Assembly: GCA_002311655.1 (NCBI GenBank)
Contig: DBYZ01000006.1
Location: 51,760 to 65,909, forward strand
Source of the DNA: Bacteroidales bacterium UBA1173
GTDB taxonomy: Bacteria; Bacteroidota; Bacteroidia; Bacteroidales; F082
DNA: 14,150 nt
Direction of reading: 5' to 3'
Below, in pieces: positions 14,140-14,150 of this stretch. The notes beneath the pieces were generated by a model. That model was not told the origin of the DNA. It was given only the letters and a program-made list of their open reading frames with translations, and searched no databases. The position numbers and the translations under genes are program-made. Position 1 is the stretch's first letter; every line of letters starts with the position of its first letter.

Positions 14140-14150
14140 CTATGGGTTTG

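Overview
The window looks like a chromosomal segment from a Bacteroidota (probably Bacteroidales) genome. Four signs support this. The promoters carry the class-specific -7 box TAnnTTTG. Nearly all genes lack a Shine-Dalgarno sequence. There is a type IX secretion (T9SS) C-terminal sorting domain on a large surface protein. The gene content is also typical: a PorT-like outer-membrane barrel, a DUF3667 protein, and a miaB/mtaB pair. I see no phage, IS element, CRISPR array or recombinase.

Layout, left to right. The window opens inside a tRNA gene (3' end only), followed by its terminator. Then comes a plus-strand housekeeping block to about 8.8 kb: a small outer-membrane beta-barrel protein and lipoate-protein ligase (1 bp apart); the tRNA methylthiotransferases miaB and mtaB, separated by a 20-bp-stem hairpin repeat; rpsT (S20) with its own promoter and a strong terminator; radC and wecB, overlapping by ATGA; the ribosomal operon rpsF-rpsR-rplI (S6, S18, L9) with promoter and terminator; and a TrmH-family RNA 2'-O-methyltransferase. 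Most of these genes serve translation, with lipoylation and UDP-ManNAc synthesis beside them.

From 8.8 kb to the end everything is on the minus strand and more AT-rich by eye. A roughly 1,327-residue T9SS-type secreted protein has a right-handed beta-helix built of GGG-I/V-type rungs. An 84-residue signal-peptide protein with a PLGSG/hydrophobic/RKK tail follows 16 bp downstream. A DUF3667 zinc-ribbon membrane protein comes next, with its own near-consensus promoter, and its 3' end overlaps trmH tail to tail.

The most interesting place is the last 150 bases, the promoter region of the large surface protein. A nine-base G run (C9 on the coding strand) sits just upstream of the expected -33 region. 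Beyond it are two copies of TTTAGATACT spaced 21 bp apart. This layout would suit phase-variable expression of a surface protein through a homopolymer whose length alters the activator-to-promoter spacing. The small PLGSG protein encoded immediately after the adhesin is the second candidate for something undescribed. The rest is ordinary core genome, with a few noteworthy details: a lone consensus Shine-Dalgarno before rplI, and an mtaB C-terminus that reads into a dispersed repeat.
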